Of a stretch of 64,000 nucleotides of DNA, positions 47,770 through 55,462 are shown piece after piece. The notes under the pieces were generated by a model. It searched no databases and was not told the DNA's origin. It saw only the letters and a program-made list of their open reading frames with translations. Positions within the stretch are counted from its first letter, which is position 1; every line of letters begins with the position of its first letter. A program made the position numbers and the translations under genes. Source of the stretch: Tsukamurella sp. 1534 (GTDB taxonomy: Bacteria; Actinomycetota; Actinomycetes; Mycobacteriales; Mycobacteriaceae); the NCBI RefSeq assembly GCF_000312385.1, contig NZ_HE997628.1:28229-92228 (forward strand), in the 5' to 3' direction.

Positions 47770-48300
47770 TCAACGGGGCGGGCCCGACGGCTCGATGCGA
47801 GTGACCTGAACGGCGTCGAGGAGCCACCGACCGTCGTGTTCCGAGGCGACCATCGTGTTCGCGGACAGGCGATCCGGTGTGATCGCGGTGTCGCCGGACT
47901 CGAGGATCCCGCCCGTGCCGTACACGACCGCGACGGTCTCGTCGAGGAACCGGATGCTCGTCAGGTTCAGGTCGATCCGGCTCCCGCGGAGAAAGGTTCC
48001 GAACAGTTCGGCGTGGGTGCGGGTGATCTCCTCACGGCCGTTCAGCGCGGCCCCCTGGAAGGTCACGTGCACGGCGTCGGGCGCGTAGGTGTCGCCGAAC
48101 GCCCTGCCGTCGCCGGCGTTCCACGCGGCGGTGAACCGGTCGACCAGGGCGCGCACCGCGCCGTCGGGCCGCTGCGGTGCGCTCGGCGCGGACTGCGGCG
48201 CCCGCGGTCCGTCCCCGGCGGTTCCGCACGCCGCGACCGCGAGCAGTCCGCAGCACACCGCCGCCGTGGCGATCCCGCGGACCGGCCGTGCGGCGGTCAT
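47770..48300 (-). CDS. SnoaL-like (NTF2-fold) lipoprotein
   Basis: A 176-aa protein. The N-terminal lipoprotein signal has AVAAC as lipobox (Cys near residue 25). A Pro/Ala linker and an NTF2-like domain of the SgcJ/EcaC type (RALVDRFTAAWNAGDGRAFGDTYAPDAVHVTFQG) follow. It is a ligand-binding or uncharacterised enzyme scaffold at the cell surface. The ATG overlaps the stop of the membrane protein gene upstream (ATGA), so both are translated from one mRNA. Confidence 0.85.
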   Translation of the reverse strand: MTAARPVRGIATAAVCCGLLAVAACGTAGDGPRAPQSAPSAPQRPDGAVRALVDRFTAAWNAGDGRAFGDTYAPDAVHVTFQGAALNGREEITRTHAELFGTFLRGSRIDLNLTSIRFLDETVAVVYGTGGILESGDTAITPDRLSANTMVASEHDGRWLLDAVQVTRIEPSGPPR

Positions 48301-48596
48301 CGGGCCGACCCACCGTCGGTGGCGGCGCCCCTGTCGCGGGCCGGGCCCAGCGCCCACGCGCGCACCGCGAGAACGGCACCCGCGACCGCAGCGAGGTGGC
48401 CGATCACGGCGAGCCAGGAGCCCGAGCCGCTGATCACGTCGGTGATCACGCCGACGACCGCGCCGGCCGCGAAGCCCGCCCACGCGCCGAACAGCGCGGG
48501 TAGGGCGGTCCGCGCGGGGTGGAGGTGACGGAGGGCGCCGGCCGCGAGCGCGACGACGACCCCGATGAGGGTGACTGAGAGTGCTGGCATCAACAT
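48297..48596 (-). CDS. Small hydrophobic membrane protein
   Basis: A 99-aa protein with three hydrophobic segments (about residues 5-22, 33-52 and 60-78) and a polar C-terminal tail. No family is recognised. ATG at 48596 is used; GTG at 48629 or ATG at 48590 are alternatives and the ribosome binding site is weak. The stop codon overlaps the next gene's ATG. Confidence 0.65.
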   Translation of the reverse strand: MLMPALSVTLIGVVVALAAGALRHLHPARTALPALFGAWAGFAAGAVVGVITDVISGSGSWLAVIGHLAAVAGAVLAVRAWALGPARDRGAATDGGSAR

Positions 48597-48650
48597 GGGA
48601 ACGATGGTGGTCCGCGGCGCGCCGGTCACACATCCGGAACCACCCGGGGA

Positions 48651-49085
48651 TCAGCCCTGAGATCCGGTGAGTTCCCCGAGGATGCGGCGCAGCGCGTCGG
48701 CGTCCGCGCGGGAGAGGTGCGCGGCCAGAAGTGCGTCCTCCGCTTCGCGGATCCTCCGTTTGGCGGCGGCCTGGGTCTCGCGCCCGAGGGCCGTGAGCGC
48801 GACGGTCCGCTGTCGGGCGTCGGCGGAGGCGGCGCGCTCGACGAGGCCCCGGCCCGCCAGATCGCTCAGATGCCTTCCCAGCCGCGTGGTGTCGCGGCCA
48901 GTCCGGCGGGAGAGTTCCACCTGGGACATCGCTGCCTCCCGCGCCAGGGTCGCCATGATCGCGTACTCCCACATGCTCAATCCCGCGGCCGCGAGCAACG
49001 GCGCCTCGAGCTCGCCGAGGCGCGGCAGGAGGCGGCTGATCAGCTCGGCGAGATCCGGTTCGTCCGGGCCGGCGGTACCGGTCAT
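48651..49085 (-). CDS. MarR-family transcriptional regulator
   Basis: A 144-aa winged-helix protein. LSMWEYAIMATLAREAAMSQVELSRRTGRDTTRLGRHLSDLAGRGLVERAASADARQRTVALTALG is the full MarR wHTH with wing. It lies 54 bp upstream of the membrane protein gene on the same strand and directly after the MpaB-like gene. Its own leaderless -10 overlaps the MpaB stop codon, so it can be expressed independently. The target and ligand are unknown. Confidence 0.9.
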   Translation of the reverse strand: MTGTAGPDEPDLAELISRLLPRLGELEAPLLAAAGLSMWEYAIMATLAREAAMSQVELSRRTGRDTTRLGRHLSDLAGRGLVERAASADARQRTVALTALGRETQAAAKRRIREAEDALLAAHLSRADADALRRILGELTGSQG

Positions 49086-49092
49086 GCCCCGG

Positions 49093-49098
49093 ATCCTA
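49093..49098 (-). promoter_or_regulatory. Leaderless-type -10 (TAGGAT) overlapping the MpaB-like stop codon
   Basis: TAGGAT on the minus strand is followed by 7 nt and the ATG of the MarR gene at 49085. Its TAG is the stop codon of the upstream gene (49096-49098). Confidence 0.5.
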
Positions 49099-50409
49099 TC
49101 GGGTGGCGTAGGTGGCGCCGTCGGAGACGAATTCCGGATGGCCGTACGTGCGCAGGCGCATCCGGACCACCCGAGTCGTGTACCGGTCCAGCCACGGCCG
49201 CAGAGCGGGGAACCGTGACCCGCGCACGACGAGGGCGAAACGGCCGCTCACGAAGGGCATGGTGAGAAGCGTGATGATGCGGTCCGCGACCGAGTACTCG
49301 ACCCCCATCGCCGCGGCGGCTCCGCGGTCCCCGTTGCAGAACAGGCGGACGAAGAACGTCGTGCTCCACGCCCGTTCGACGCGTTCCGCGATGCGCCCCC
49401 GCGCGGACCGGTCCCGGCGCAGGTACGCCTGCATCGAGGACCGCACCAGGGCGCCGCAGGTCGCCTGGTCGAAACCTGCGCGCAGCAGCGCTGCTCGCGC
49501 GTGGAACACGGTGATGATCTCGTCCACGGTGGTGGGCAGCAGTTCCTCGGGCAGGCCCAGGAGGAAGCACCGGTATCGGCAGAACTCGAGCATCGCGCGC
49601 TCGCCGTCGGTGAAGCCGCGCTTCTTCATTCGCGCGGTCCGGGCGATGACGTACATGTTGATCAGGCCGGCCGGCATCTGGTCGACCTGGGGGATGGGGA
49701 TGCCGTAGACGTCCCGGTTCCACGCCCCGGGCCGGGTGAGGGCGTGGAACCGCACCATCGAGTGCATGAGGCGCACCATCGCGGCCGCCTCGAACCCCTC
49801 GCCGTGGCGGGCGAGGGCGTGCGGAAGCGTGGTCACGGCGAAGAAGTTCGCCGTCTCGTTGATGCGATGCGCGGCCCGGGTGCCGGTCAGCGCGCCCGTC
49901 AGCGCCATCGGCAGGGCGGCGTACGTGTTGAGGAACGTGGCGAGGAACGCGCCGCGGGTGATGAACGGTGAGACGAAGGCGGCGCCCACGCGGAGCCGGC
50001 GCGCGCCTTCCTCGACCAGGTCCGCGTCCAGCCAGTCCGGCGCGGCCTCCATCGATTCGAGGAACGCGCGCAGTTCGACGGGGGCGTCCGGCACCGCGTC
50101 GACGCCCTCGCGGCATGCGGTTCGCAGCATCGCCACGAGCGTCCGGGTGCCGTAGCGGGGTTCGAGCGCGGCGTACGGATCGGCCACCACATCGCCGAGC
50201 AGCGTTGCGGTGCTGATGAGTTCGACGGTGCGCTCGTCCGCCAGGATCGGCTCGCGCCGCGCCACCCAGCCCGGCAGGCTGGACTCCACTCCGGCATCGG
50301 CGGTGAGCCGGTAGGGGACGGCGTCGAAGTCCACGCCGCCGTACACGGCCGGCTGCAGCGCCGCCTGGCCGCGCACGCGCTCCGCGAGTTCCGGGTAATG
50401 CAGGACCAT
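49096..50409 (-). CDS. MpaB/DUF2236-family oxygenase (latex clearing protein-like)
   Basis: A 437-aa helical protein of the ER-bound oxygenase/DUF2236 group. Landmarks are AAFVSPFITRGAFLATFLNTYAALPMALTG, RINETANFFAVTTLPHALARHGEGFEAAAMVRLMHSMVRFHAL (heme-axial His region in Lcp-like proteins) and RPGAWNRDVYGIPIPQVDQMPAGLINMYVIA. Related proteins oxidise polyisoprene or mycophenolate precursors using heme b. The ATG at 50409 has GAGGGAGA upstream. It is divergent from a TetR gene with repeated elements between them, so repression by that TetR is likely. Confidence 0.86.
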   Translation of the reverse strand: MVLHYPELAERVRGQAALQPAVYGGVDFDAVPYRLTADAGVESSLPGWVARREPILADERTVELISTATLLGDVVADPYAALEPRYGTRTLVAMLRTACREGVDAVPDAPVELRAFLESMEAAPDWLDADLVEEGARRLRVGAAFVSPFITRGAFLATFLNTYAALPMALTGALTGTRAAHRINETANFFAVTTLPHALARHGEGFEAAAMVRLMHSMVRFHALTRPGAWNRDVYGIPIPQVDQMPAGLINMYVIARTARMKKRGFTDGERAMLEFCRYRCFLLGLPEELLPTTVDEIITVFHARAALLRAGFDQATCGALVRSSMQAYLRRDRSARGRIAERVERAWSTTFFVRLFCNGDRGAAAAMGVEYSVADRIITLLTMPFVSGRFALVVRGSRFPALRPWLDRYTTRVVRMRLRTYGHPEFVSDGATYATR

Positions 50410-50432
50410 CGGGTCTCCCTCGGCTTGCACTG

Positions 50433-50471
50433 TGTAAGTTCGAGACTGACAGGTTGTAAGTTATTCTGTCA
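50433..50471. promoter_or_regulatory. Operator region between MpaB-like and TetR genes
   Basis: Direct repeats of TGTAAGTT at 50433-50440 and 50455-50462 (22-bp period) interlock with a dyad TGACAG (50447-50452)/CTGTCA (50466-50471). The region is AT-rich compared with the flanks and only 67 bp separate the divergent starts. It probably binds the adjacent TetR. Confidence 0.55.
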
Positions 50472-50476
50472 AGACC

Positions 50477-51082
50477 ATGGGCAGGACGCGGATGACCGGC
50501 GACGAGCGGCGCGAGCAGATCCTCGACGTCGCGCACGCCATCGTGGACGCCGAGGGGTTCCACGCCGCCACGCCGAGGCGTGTCGCCGAGGCTGCCGGCG
50601 TCACCCGGACGGTGCTCTACCAGCAGTTCGGAGACATGGCCGGGCTCTTCGTCACGCTGATCGACAGGGAGTCGGCGCTGGCCGTGCATCAGTACCTCGA
50701 CGCGTTCGCGGGCCTCAGCGACGGTGTGCGCGACGATCCGTTCCTCTCGGCGTTCGAAGCCGCGGTGAGGGCGGTCGACGGGCATCCCGCGACGTGGCGG
50801 CTGTTCCTCCTCCCCGCCGAGGGCGCGCCCCCGCTCCTGTACGAGCGCCTCGCGGAGCGGCAGGAGGCCGTGCAGAAGGTGATGGAGGCCAATCTCGTCG
50901 AGGAGTACCCGGGTCTCGCGGATCCCGAGTACATCGCCCGCGCCGTGCACGCCTCCGGCCGGGAACTGCTGCGCCTGCGGCTGACGGACCCGGAGGGGGC
51001 GACCGTCGAGCGACTGATCGACGCGGTGCGCACGCTCCGGACCTTCGTGCCCGTCAGTCGGGCGGGTGACGGCGGGGCGTGA
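50477..51082 (+). CDS. TetR-family regulator, divergent from the MpaB-like oxygenase
   Basis: A 201-aa TetR. GDERREQILDVAHAIVDAEGFHAATPRRVAEAAGVTRTVLYQQFGDMAGLF is the complete HTH (residues 8-58). The C-terminal domain resembles the TetR_C group with WRLFLLPAEGAPPLLYERLAERQE. ATG at 50477 is used, with TATTCT (50462-50467) as a possible -10; ATG at 50492 (MTGDERR) is an alternative. The stop codon is 2 bp from a 30-bp palindrome that controls the next gene. Confidence 0.9.
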   Translation: MGRTRMTGDERREQILDVAHAIVDAEGFHAATPRRVAEAAGVTRTVLYQQFGDMAGLFVTLIDRESALAVHQYLDAFAGLSDGVRDDPFLSAFEAAVRAVDGHPATWRLFLLPAEGAPPLLYERLAERQEAVQKVMEANLVEEYPGLADPEYIARAVHASGRELLRLRLTDPEGATVERLIDAVRTLRTFVPVSRAGDGGA

Positions 51083-51084
51083 TC

Positions 51085-51130
51085 CATATTCATCTACCGC
51101 GGTAGATGAATATGATCTACAGTGGTAGAC
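51085..51130. promoter_or_regulatory. 30-bp perfect palindrome plus second operator copy over a -10
   Basis: 51085-51114 is a gapless perfect palindrome (half site CATATTCATCTACCG). Its core ATCTAC-N4-GTAGAT (51092-51107) recurs imperfectly as ATCTAC-N4-GTAGAC (51115-51130), 23 bp on. TATGAT (51111-51116) is a strong -10 lying between the two cores. The next gene starts at 51163. Two dimer sites over a -10 are a repressor signature; the regulator is unidentified. Confidence 0.8.
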
Positions 51131-51162
51131 GGAATAGCCGTCCACCCCTCGGAGGAGACCCC

Positions 51163-51510
51163 ATGGAACCGTCGGCCCTCGAGCGGGCGATCGCCCGGCT
51201 CGCCGCATCGTTCTCCGAGGTGACGGAGGGGGACCTCGCACTCCCGGCTCGCGCGGACGGCGCGACGGTGGGCGATCTGTACCGCCGCGCCGTCGAGCGC
51301 AGTGCCGCCGTCGCCGGACTCGATCCGGCGCTCGCGGGCCCGGCGGCACCGGCGGACGACCTCTACGGCGGCGGGTACGACGTCGCCTATCGCCGGGTGG
51401 CCCGAGCAGCGGCGCGGGCCACCCGCGCGGCCGATGCCGAAGCCCTCGAGCGCGACACCGCCGCGTGGGCCCGCGACGTGGACCGCGCGCTCGGCCTCGA
51501 AGACGTGTGA
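51163..51510 (+). CDS. Small helical protein of unknown function (possible truncated DinB-like)
   Basis: A 115-aa, Ala-rich, probably all-helical protein. LERAIARLAASFSEVTEGDLALPARADGATVGDLYRRAVERSAAVAGLDP resembles the first half of DinB/MDMPI-type bundles, but the conserved His metal ligands are absent. I do not assign a function. GGAGGAGA lies upstream of the ATG at 51163. It is the sole obvious target of the strong double-operator promoter immediately upstream, so it is probably tightly repressed. Confidence 0.65.
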   Translation: MEPSALERAIARLAASFSEVTEGDLALPARADGATVGDLYRRAVERSAAVAGLDPALAGPAAPADDLYGGGYDVAYRRVARAAARATRAADAEALERDTAAWARDVDRALGLEDV

Positions 51511-51529
51511 TCGGGCCGGGGCCGTCGGC

Positions 51530-51535
51530 TACGGT
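51530..51535 (+). promoter_or_regulatory. Leaderless-type -10 (TACGGT)
   Basis: TACGGT is followed by 6 nt and the ATG at 51542. Confidence 0.5.
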
Positions 51536-51541
51536 GACGCA

Positions 51542-52363
51542 ATGGCTTCGAACACCGAATCTCCCGCGGTCCCCGTCCAGCCCAAGGATGCGGCCACCGT
51601 CGTCCTGGTCCGGGACGGCGCCGACGGGGTCGAGGTGTTCCTCCAGCGCCGGGTCCAGCAGATGGCGTTCGCGGGAGGGATGACGGTGTTCCCGGGCGGC
51701 GGCGTGGACCCCCGCGACGGCGATGCCGACATCGCCTGGGCCGGACCGGAACCCGCGTGGTGGGCGAACAGGTTCGGCACCTCGGACCGCGACGCGCGTC
51801 AGCTGGTCTGCGCCGCCGTCCGCGAGACCTTCGAGGAGTGCGGCGTCCTCCTCGCGACCACCCCCGACGGTGCCGCACCGGATGTCGCGGCCCTGTCCCC
51901 CGCCCGGGCGCGGCTCGAGGCCCGCGAGTTCGGCCTCGCCGAATTCCTCGGTGCCGAGGGGCTGGTGCTCCGCGCCGACCTGCTGCGCCCGCTGGCCCAC
52001 TGGATCACCCCCGTCAACGAGAGGCGTCGCTACGACACCCGCTTCTTCCTCGCGGCCCTCCCGGTGGGGCAGGACGCCGACGATCGGACCAGCGAGGTGG
52101 AGGAGGCCGGCTGGACCACCGCCCGCCGGGCCCTCGACGGGTGGACTTCGGGCGAGCACTTCCTCCTTCCGCCCACGTGGGCCCAGTTGCGCGCCATCGC
52201 CGAGGAGGGCACCGTCGCCGGTCTGCTCGCCGCCGAGCGTGTGATCGAGCCGATCCAGCCCGACGTGCCGCAGGGCGGGGGAGGCATCGAGTCGCTGCGG
52301 TTCCGCGACGCCGCGGAGTACGTGGCGTCGATGCCGCCGAACGTGCCGCGCCCCGAGTTGTAG
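51542..52363 (+). CDS. Nudix hydrolase, long form
   Basis: A 273-aa protein. KDAATVVLVRDGADGVEVFLQRRVQQMAFAGGMTVFPGGGVDPRDG starts the domain. A roughly 30-residue insertion (AWAGPEPAWWANRFG) interrupts the Nudix box before AAVRETFEECGVLL, which carries the REx2EExG metal-binding residues. HWITPVNERRRYDTRFFLAALP follows, as in NUDT19/CoA-type Nudix proteins. The substrate is possibly acyl-CoA-related, not proven. It is a paralogue of the shorter protein at 28526 with similar core sequence. The start is leaderless-type. Confidence 0.9.
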   Translation: MASNTESPAVPVQPKDAATVVLVRDGADGVEVFLQRRVQQMAFAGGMTVFPGGGVDPRDGDADIAWAGPEPAWWANRFGTSDRDARQLVCAAVRETFEECGVLLATTPDGAAPDVAALSPARARLEAREFGLAEFLGAEGLVLRADLLRPLAHWITPVNERRRYDTRFFLAALPVGQDADDRTSEVEEAGWTTARRALDGWTSGEHFLLPPTWAQLRAIAEEGTVAGLLAAERVIEPIQPDVPQGGGGIESLRFRDAAEYVASMPPNVPRPEL

Positions 52364-52475
52364 GAAGCGCGGGACGGGCGACCACGTTCGTTCCCACGCT
52401 ATTCACCCGCGTTCTCACAGGATTCACCGACGCGCTCAGGCGGGGTTCACCGGTCGGACGCCTGGTGGGCGGACC

Positions 52476-53288
52476 GTGAGCGCCATGAGTACACCGGGAA
52501 CCCTGCTGACCGGCCGTCACCCCGCCTCCGAGACCTTGATCCCTGGTGCCGAGTACGAGGTGGTGCTCACCACCCGGCCCGAGGACATCGAGACCGTACA
52601 GCGCCTGCGGTACGCCGTGTTCGGCAGCGAGCCGGGGTTCGAATCGTCGATGGCGGGGGTCACCGACGGGCGGGACGCGGACCGGTTCGACGAGTTCTGC
52701 GACCACCTGGTGATCCGGCACAAGCCCTCCGAGGCCGTGGTCGGCTGCTACCGGATCCTCCCGCCGCCCGGCGCCATCGCGGCCGGCGGCCTGTACCTGG
52801 CCACCGAGTTCGAGCTCGGCGCGCTCGACCCGATCCGGCCGCAGACCCTCGAGATGGGCCGGGCGTGCGTCCACGCCGATCACCGGACGGGCGGCGTCCT
52901 CTGCCTGATGTGGGCGGGGCTGCTCGCCTACAGCGACCTGCGCGGGATCCGCTACGCGATCGGCGCCGTCAGCGTCCCCATGCAGTACGAGGGCCACGGC
53001 CGCGGGGCCACCGTCCGCGCGGTCCGCGAACTGGTCGACGCCAAGCACCGTGCGGAGTGGATCGTCCGTCCGCACAACCCCGTCGAGGCGATCGACGCCC
53101 CGGCGGCCTCGCGCCGCACGTTCCCGCCCCTGGTGACCGGGTACCTGCGGATGAACGCCGAGATCATGGGTGCGCCGAGTTTCGATCCCGACTTCGACGT
53201 CGCCGATTTCCCGATGATCATCGACCGCACCCGGTTCAACGAGCGGTACCTCGACAGGCTGCAGCAGGCGGCCGCGGGGCAGAGCTGA
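52476..53288 (+). CDS. GNAT-like acyltransferase, OlsB-type (Rv3027c type)
   Basis: A 270-aa protein of the ornithine-acyl-ACP N-acyltransferase/HlyC-like GNAT group. EYEVVLTTRPEDIETVQRLRYAVF is the family start. DEFCDHLVIRHKPSEAVVGCYRIL follows, and TLEMGRACVHADHRTGGVLCLMWAGL is the conserved core with acceptor-site residues. OlsB condenses 3-hydroxyacyl-ACP with ornithine to lyso-ornithine lipid. GTG at 52476 or ATG at 52485 may start it. The next gene, 2 bp on, is a PlsC-type acyltransferase that would add the second chain, as OlsA does. Confidence 0.85.
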   Translation: MSAMSTPGTLLTGRHPASETLIPGAEYEVVLTTRPEDIETVQRLRYAVFGSEPGFESSMAGVTDGRDADRFDEFCDHLVIRHKPSEAVVGCYRILPPPGAIAAGGLYLATEFELGALDPIRPQTLEMGRACVHADHRTGGVLCLMWAGLLAYSDLRGIRYAIGAVSVPMQYEGHGRGATVRAVRELVDAKHRAEWIVRPHNPVEAIDAPAASRRTFPPLVTGYLRMNAEIMGAPSFDPDFDVADFPMIIDRTRFNERYLDRLQQAAAGQS

Positions 53289-53290
53289 CC

Positions 53291-54187
53291 ATGATCCCCG
53301 TCGGCACGCTGCGGCGTCACCCCTGGCAGCAGCAATCACACTGCGGCGCCGCGTGTTCCGCGCAGGAGCCGCTGCACGCAGGCGCGTGGCTGCGGGCGAC
53401 CCGGTGGGCGGCGTTCCTCACCGTGCTGCTGCTCGGCCTCCTCGCCCTGGTGCTGACGTACGTCCTGGGCGCCCGCGCCCGGCGGATGGCGATCCGCTGC
53501 GGCGCCCGCGGCATGCTGTGGTCGCTGGGCATGCGGGTGGAGCCCGTCGGCAACGTGCCGCTCCGGGCCCTGGTGGTCGCGAATCACCAGTCGCTGCTGG
53601 ACATCGTGGCCATCGCGTCGATCGCGCCCGCGGCGTTCGTCGCGAAGGCCGACATCTTCGACGCCCGCGGCGTGGCCGTCCTCATGCGCGCCTTCGGCGC
53701 CATCCCGCTGCGCCGCGAGCGGCTCCGTGAGCTCCCCGCGACCGTCGAGCACGTGGGCCGGCTGCTGGGCCGGGGAAGCACCGTCGCGGTCTTCCCGGAG
53801 GGCACCACCTACTGCGGCTTCCACCGCGGCGACTTCCGGCCCGCGTTCTTCCAGGCCGCCATCGACGCCGGCGTCGACGTGGTGCCGGTCTCGCTGCGCT
53901 ACACGATGCGGCTGCCGCGCCCGGTGCGCGGAGCGCGGCAGAGCGCCGTCGCCGCCTACGTGGGGGAGGACAGCGAGATCGACACCCTGGCCAGGGTGAT
54001 CGGGGCCCGCGGCGTCGCGGTCCGCGTACACGCCACCGAGGTCATCGACGCCGCCGCCTGGGCGCCCGCGGGCCGGCGCGCGCTGGCCGCGCGGGCGGAG
54101 GCCGCGGTGTTCGCGGACTCCTCGCTCCCCGATGTCGTGGTCGACCGCGGACCGGTACGGCGGCGCGCGCCGGCGCGGGCCGCCTGA
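53291..54187 (+). CDS. PlsC-family 1-acyl-glycerol-phosphate/lyso-lipid acyltransferase (Rv3026c type)
   Basis: A 298-aa membrane-associated acyltransferase. A transmembrane segment spans about residues 38-60, the catalytic NHQSLLD (H99-x4-D104) comes next, then IPLRRER, and FPEGTT (168-173) is the acyl-acceptor phosphate motif. It acylates a lyso-lipid with acyl-ACP or acyl-CoA. Coupling to the OlsB-like gene (2-bp gap) suggests ornithine-lipid synthesis, with phosphatidate synthesis as the alternative. A small hairpin follows. Confidence 0.9.
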   Translation: MIPVGTLRRHPWQQQSHCGAACSAQEPLHAGAWLRATRWAAFLTVLLLGLLALVLTYVLGARARRMAIRCGARGMLWSLGMRVEPVGNVPLRALVVANHQSLLDIVAIASIAPAAFVAKADIFDARGVAVLMRAFGAIPLRRERLRELPATVEHVGRLLGRGSTVAVFPEGTTYCGFHRGDFRPAFFQAAIDAGVDVVPVSLRYTMRLPRPVRGARQSAVAAYVGEDSEIDTLARVIGARGVAVRVHATEVIDAAAWAPAGRRALAARAEAAVFADSSLPDVVVDRGPVRRRAPARAA

Positions 54188-54195
54188 GCCGCGTA

Positions 54196-54211
54196 CGGGC
54201 CGGAAGGCCCG
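54196..54211 (+). terminator. Small hairpin after the PlsC-like gene
   Basis: CGGGCC-GGAA-GGCCCG, a 6-bp stem with a stable GGAA-type tetraloop, 8 bp after the stop codon and without a U-tract. Confidence 0.4.
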
Positions 54212-54256
54212 ACGGTTCGGACCGCCGGGAGGGCCCGGCGTATTCTGGGGAACGCG

Positions 54257-55462
54257 ATGACTTCCGACCGCGATGACCCCGTGTACCTCGACCACGCCGC
54301 GGACACCCCCATGGTGCCCGCGGCGCTGGCCGCGATGGCGCAGGCCGCCGCCCGTCCGGGCAACGCCGCCTCGCTGCACGGTTCGGGCCGCCGCGCTCGC
54401 CGCGTGCTCGAGGAGTCCCGCGAATCCATCGGCCGGGACCTCGGCGCCCGCCCGTCCGAGGTGGTCTTCACCGGCGGCGGCACCGAATCGGTGAACCTCG
54501 CGATCAAGGGCGTGTTCTGGGCCCGCCGGGCCGAGAACCCCGCGGCGACCACCGTGATCGCCTCCGCGGTCGAGCACCACGCCGTGCTGGACGCCGCCGA
54601 ATGGCTCGGCGAGCACGAGGGGGCCACCGTCGTTCTGCTCCCCGTCGACGGCGTCGGCCGGGTGGACCCGGCCGATCTGCGGTCCGCGCTGGAGGAGGCC
54701 GCGGGCACCGTCGCCCTGGTGTCGGTGATGTGGGCCAACAACGAGGTCGGCACGATGCAGCCGATCGCCGAGCTCGCGGCCGAATGCGCCCGCGCCGGTG
54801 TCCCGATGCACTCCGACGCCACCCAGGCCGCGGGACACGTGCCGGTCGACTTCGACGGCAGCGGCCTGGCCGCGCTGACGATCGCCGCCCACAAGTTCGG
54901 CGGCCCGCAGGGCGTCGGCGCGCTGCTCATCGGCAGGAACGTGGCGTGCGTGCCGTTGGCCCACGGCGGCGGCCACGAGCGGGACCTCCGTTCCGGGACG
55001 CCCAACGTCGCGGGCGCCGCGGGCATGGCCGCCGCTCTCGAGGTGGCCGTCGGCCGGCTCGACGAGGAGGCGGCCCGGCACGCCGCACTGCGCGACCGCC
55101 TGATCGAGGGCGTGCGCGGAATCGAGGGCTCCGTGATCAACGGCGGAGCGGGTCACGACGTGCCCGCGCTGCCCGCCATCGCCCACGTCTCCTTCACGGA
55201 CTGCGAGGGTGACTCCCTCCTGATGCTCCTCGACGCCCGCGGCATCGAATGCGCGACCGGCTCGGCCTGCAGCGCGGGCGTCGCGCGCGCGAGCCACGTG
55301 CTCGAGGCCATGCGGGCCGCGCCCGACGCCGCCCGCGGCTCGCTGCGGTTCTCCTTCGGCCCGGAATCGACCGACGCCGACGTGGATCGCGTGCTCGCGG
55401 CGCTCGGGCAGGTGGTCGAGCGCGCCCGGGCCGCCGGCCTGGCCTCGACGGGGGCCCGCTGA
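54257..55462 (+). CDS. Cysteine desulfurase (IscS/NifS family)
   Basis: A 401-aa PLP enzyme. [16 protein letters not shown] is the start, EHHAV holds the PLP-stacking His (about 107-108), [14 protein letters not shown] the Asp/Gln, and [10 protein letters not shown] the Schiff-base K213. ATGSACSAG contains the persulfide Cys C338. It supplies sulfur to MnmA for tRNA thiolation and perhaps to Fe-S assembly. TATTCT (54241-54246) lies 10 nt before the ATG. Its TGA overlaps the mnmA ATG (TGATG), a clear coupling with its sulfur acceptor; same pair as M. tuberculosis Rv3025c-Rv3024c (recalled). Confidence 0.95.
   Translation: MTSDRDDPVYLDHAADTPMVPAALAAMAQAAARPGNAASLHGSGRRARRVLEESRESIGRDLGARPSEVVFTGGGTESVNLAIKGVFWARRAENPAATTVIASAVEHHAVLDAAEWLGEHEGATVVLLPVDGVGRVDPADLRSALEEAAGTVALVSVMWANNEVGTMQPIAELAAECARAGVPMHSDATQAAGHVPVDFDGSGLAALTIAAHKFGGPQGVGALLIGRNVACVPLAHGGGHERDLRSGTPNVAGAAGMAAALEVAVGRLDEEAARHAALRDRLIEGVRGIEGSVINGGAGHDVPALPAIAHVSFTDCEGDSLLMLLDARGIECATGSACSAGVARASHVLEAMRAAPDAARGSLRFSFGPESTDADVDRVLAALGQVVERARAAGLASTGAR

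Noticed and set aside
49082-52159. A 1,025-codon antisense open frame
   Set aside because: It crosses intergenic regions and the TetR and Nudix genes with Arg/Pro/Gly-rich sequence and no start context; a composition artefact.
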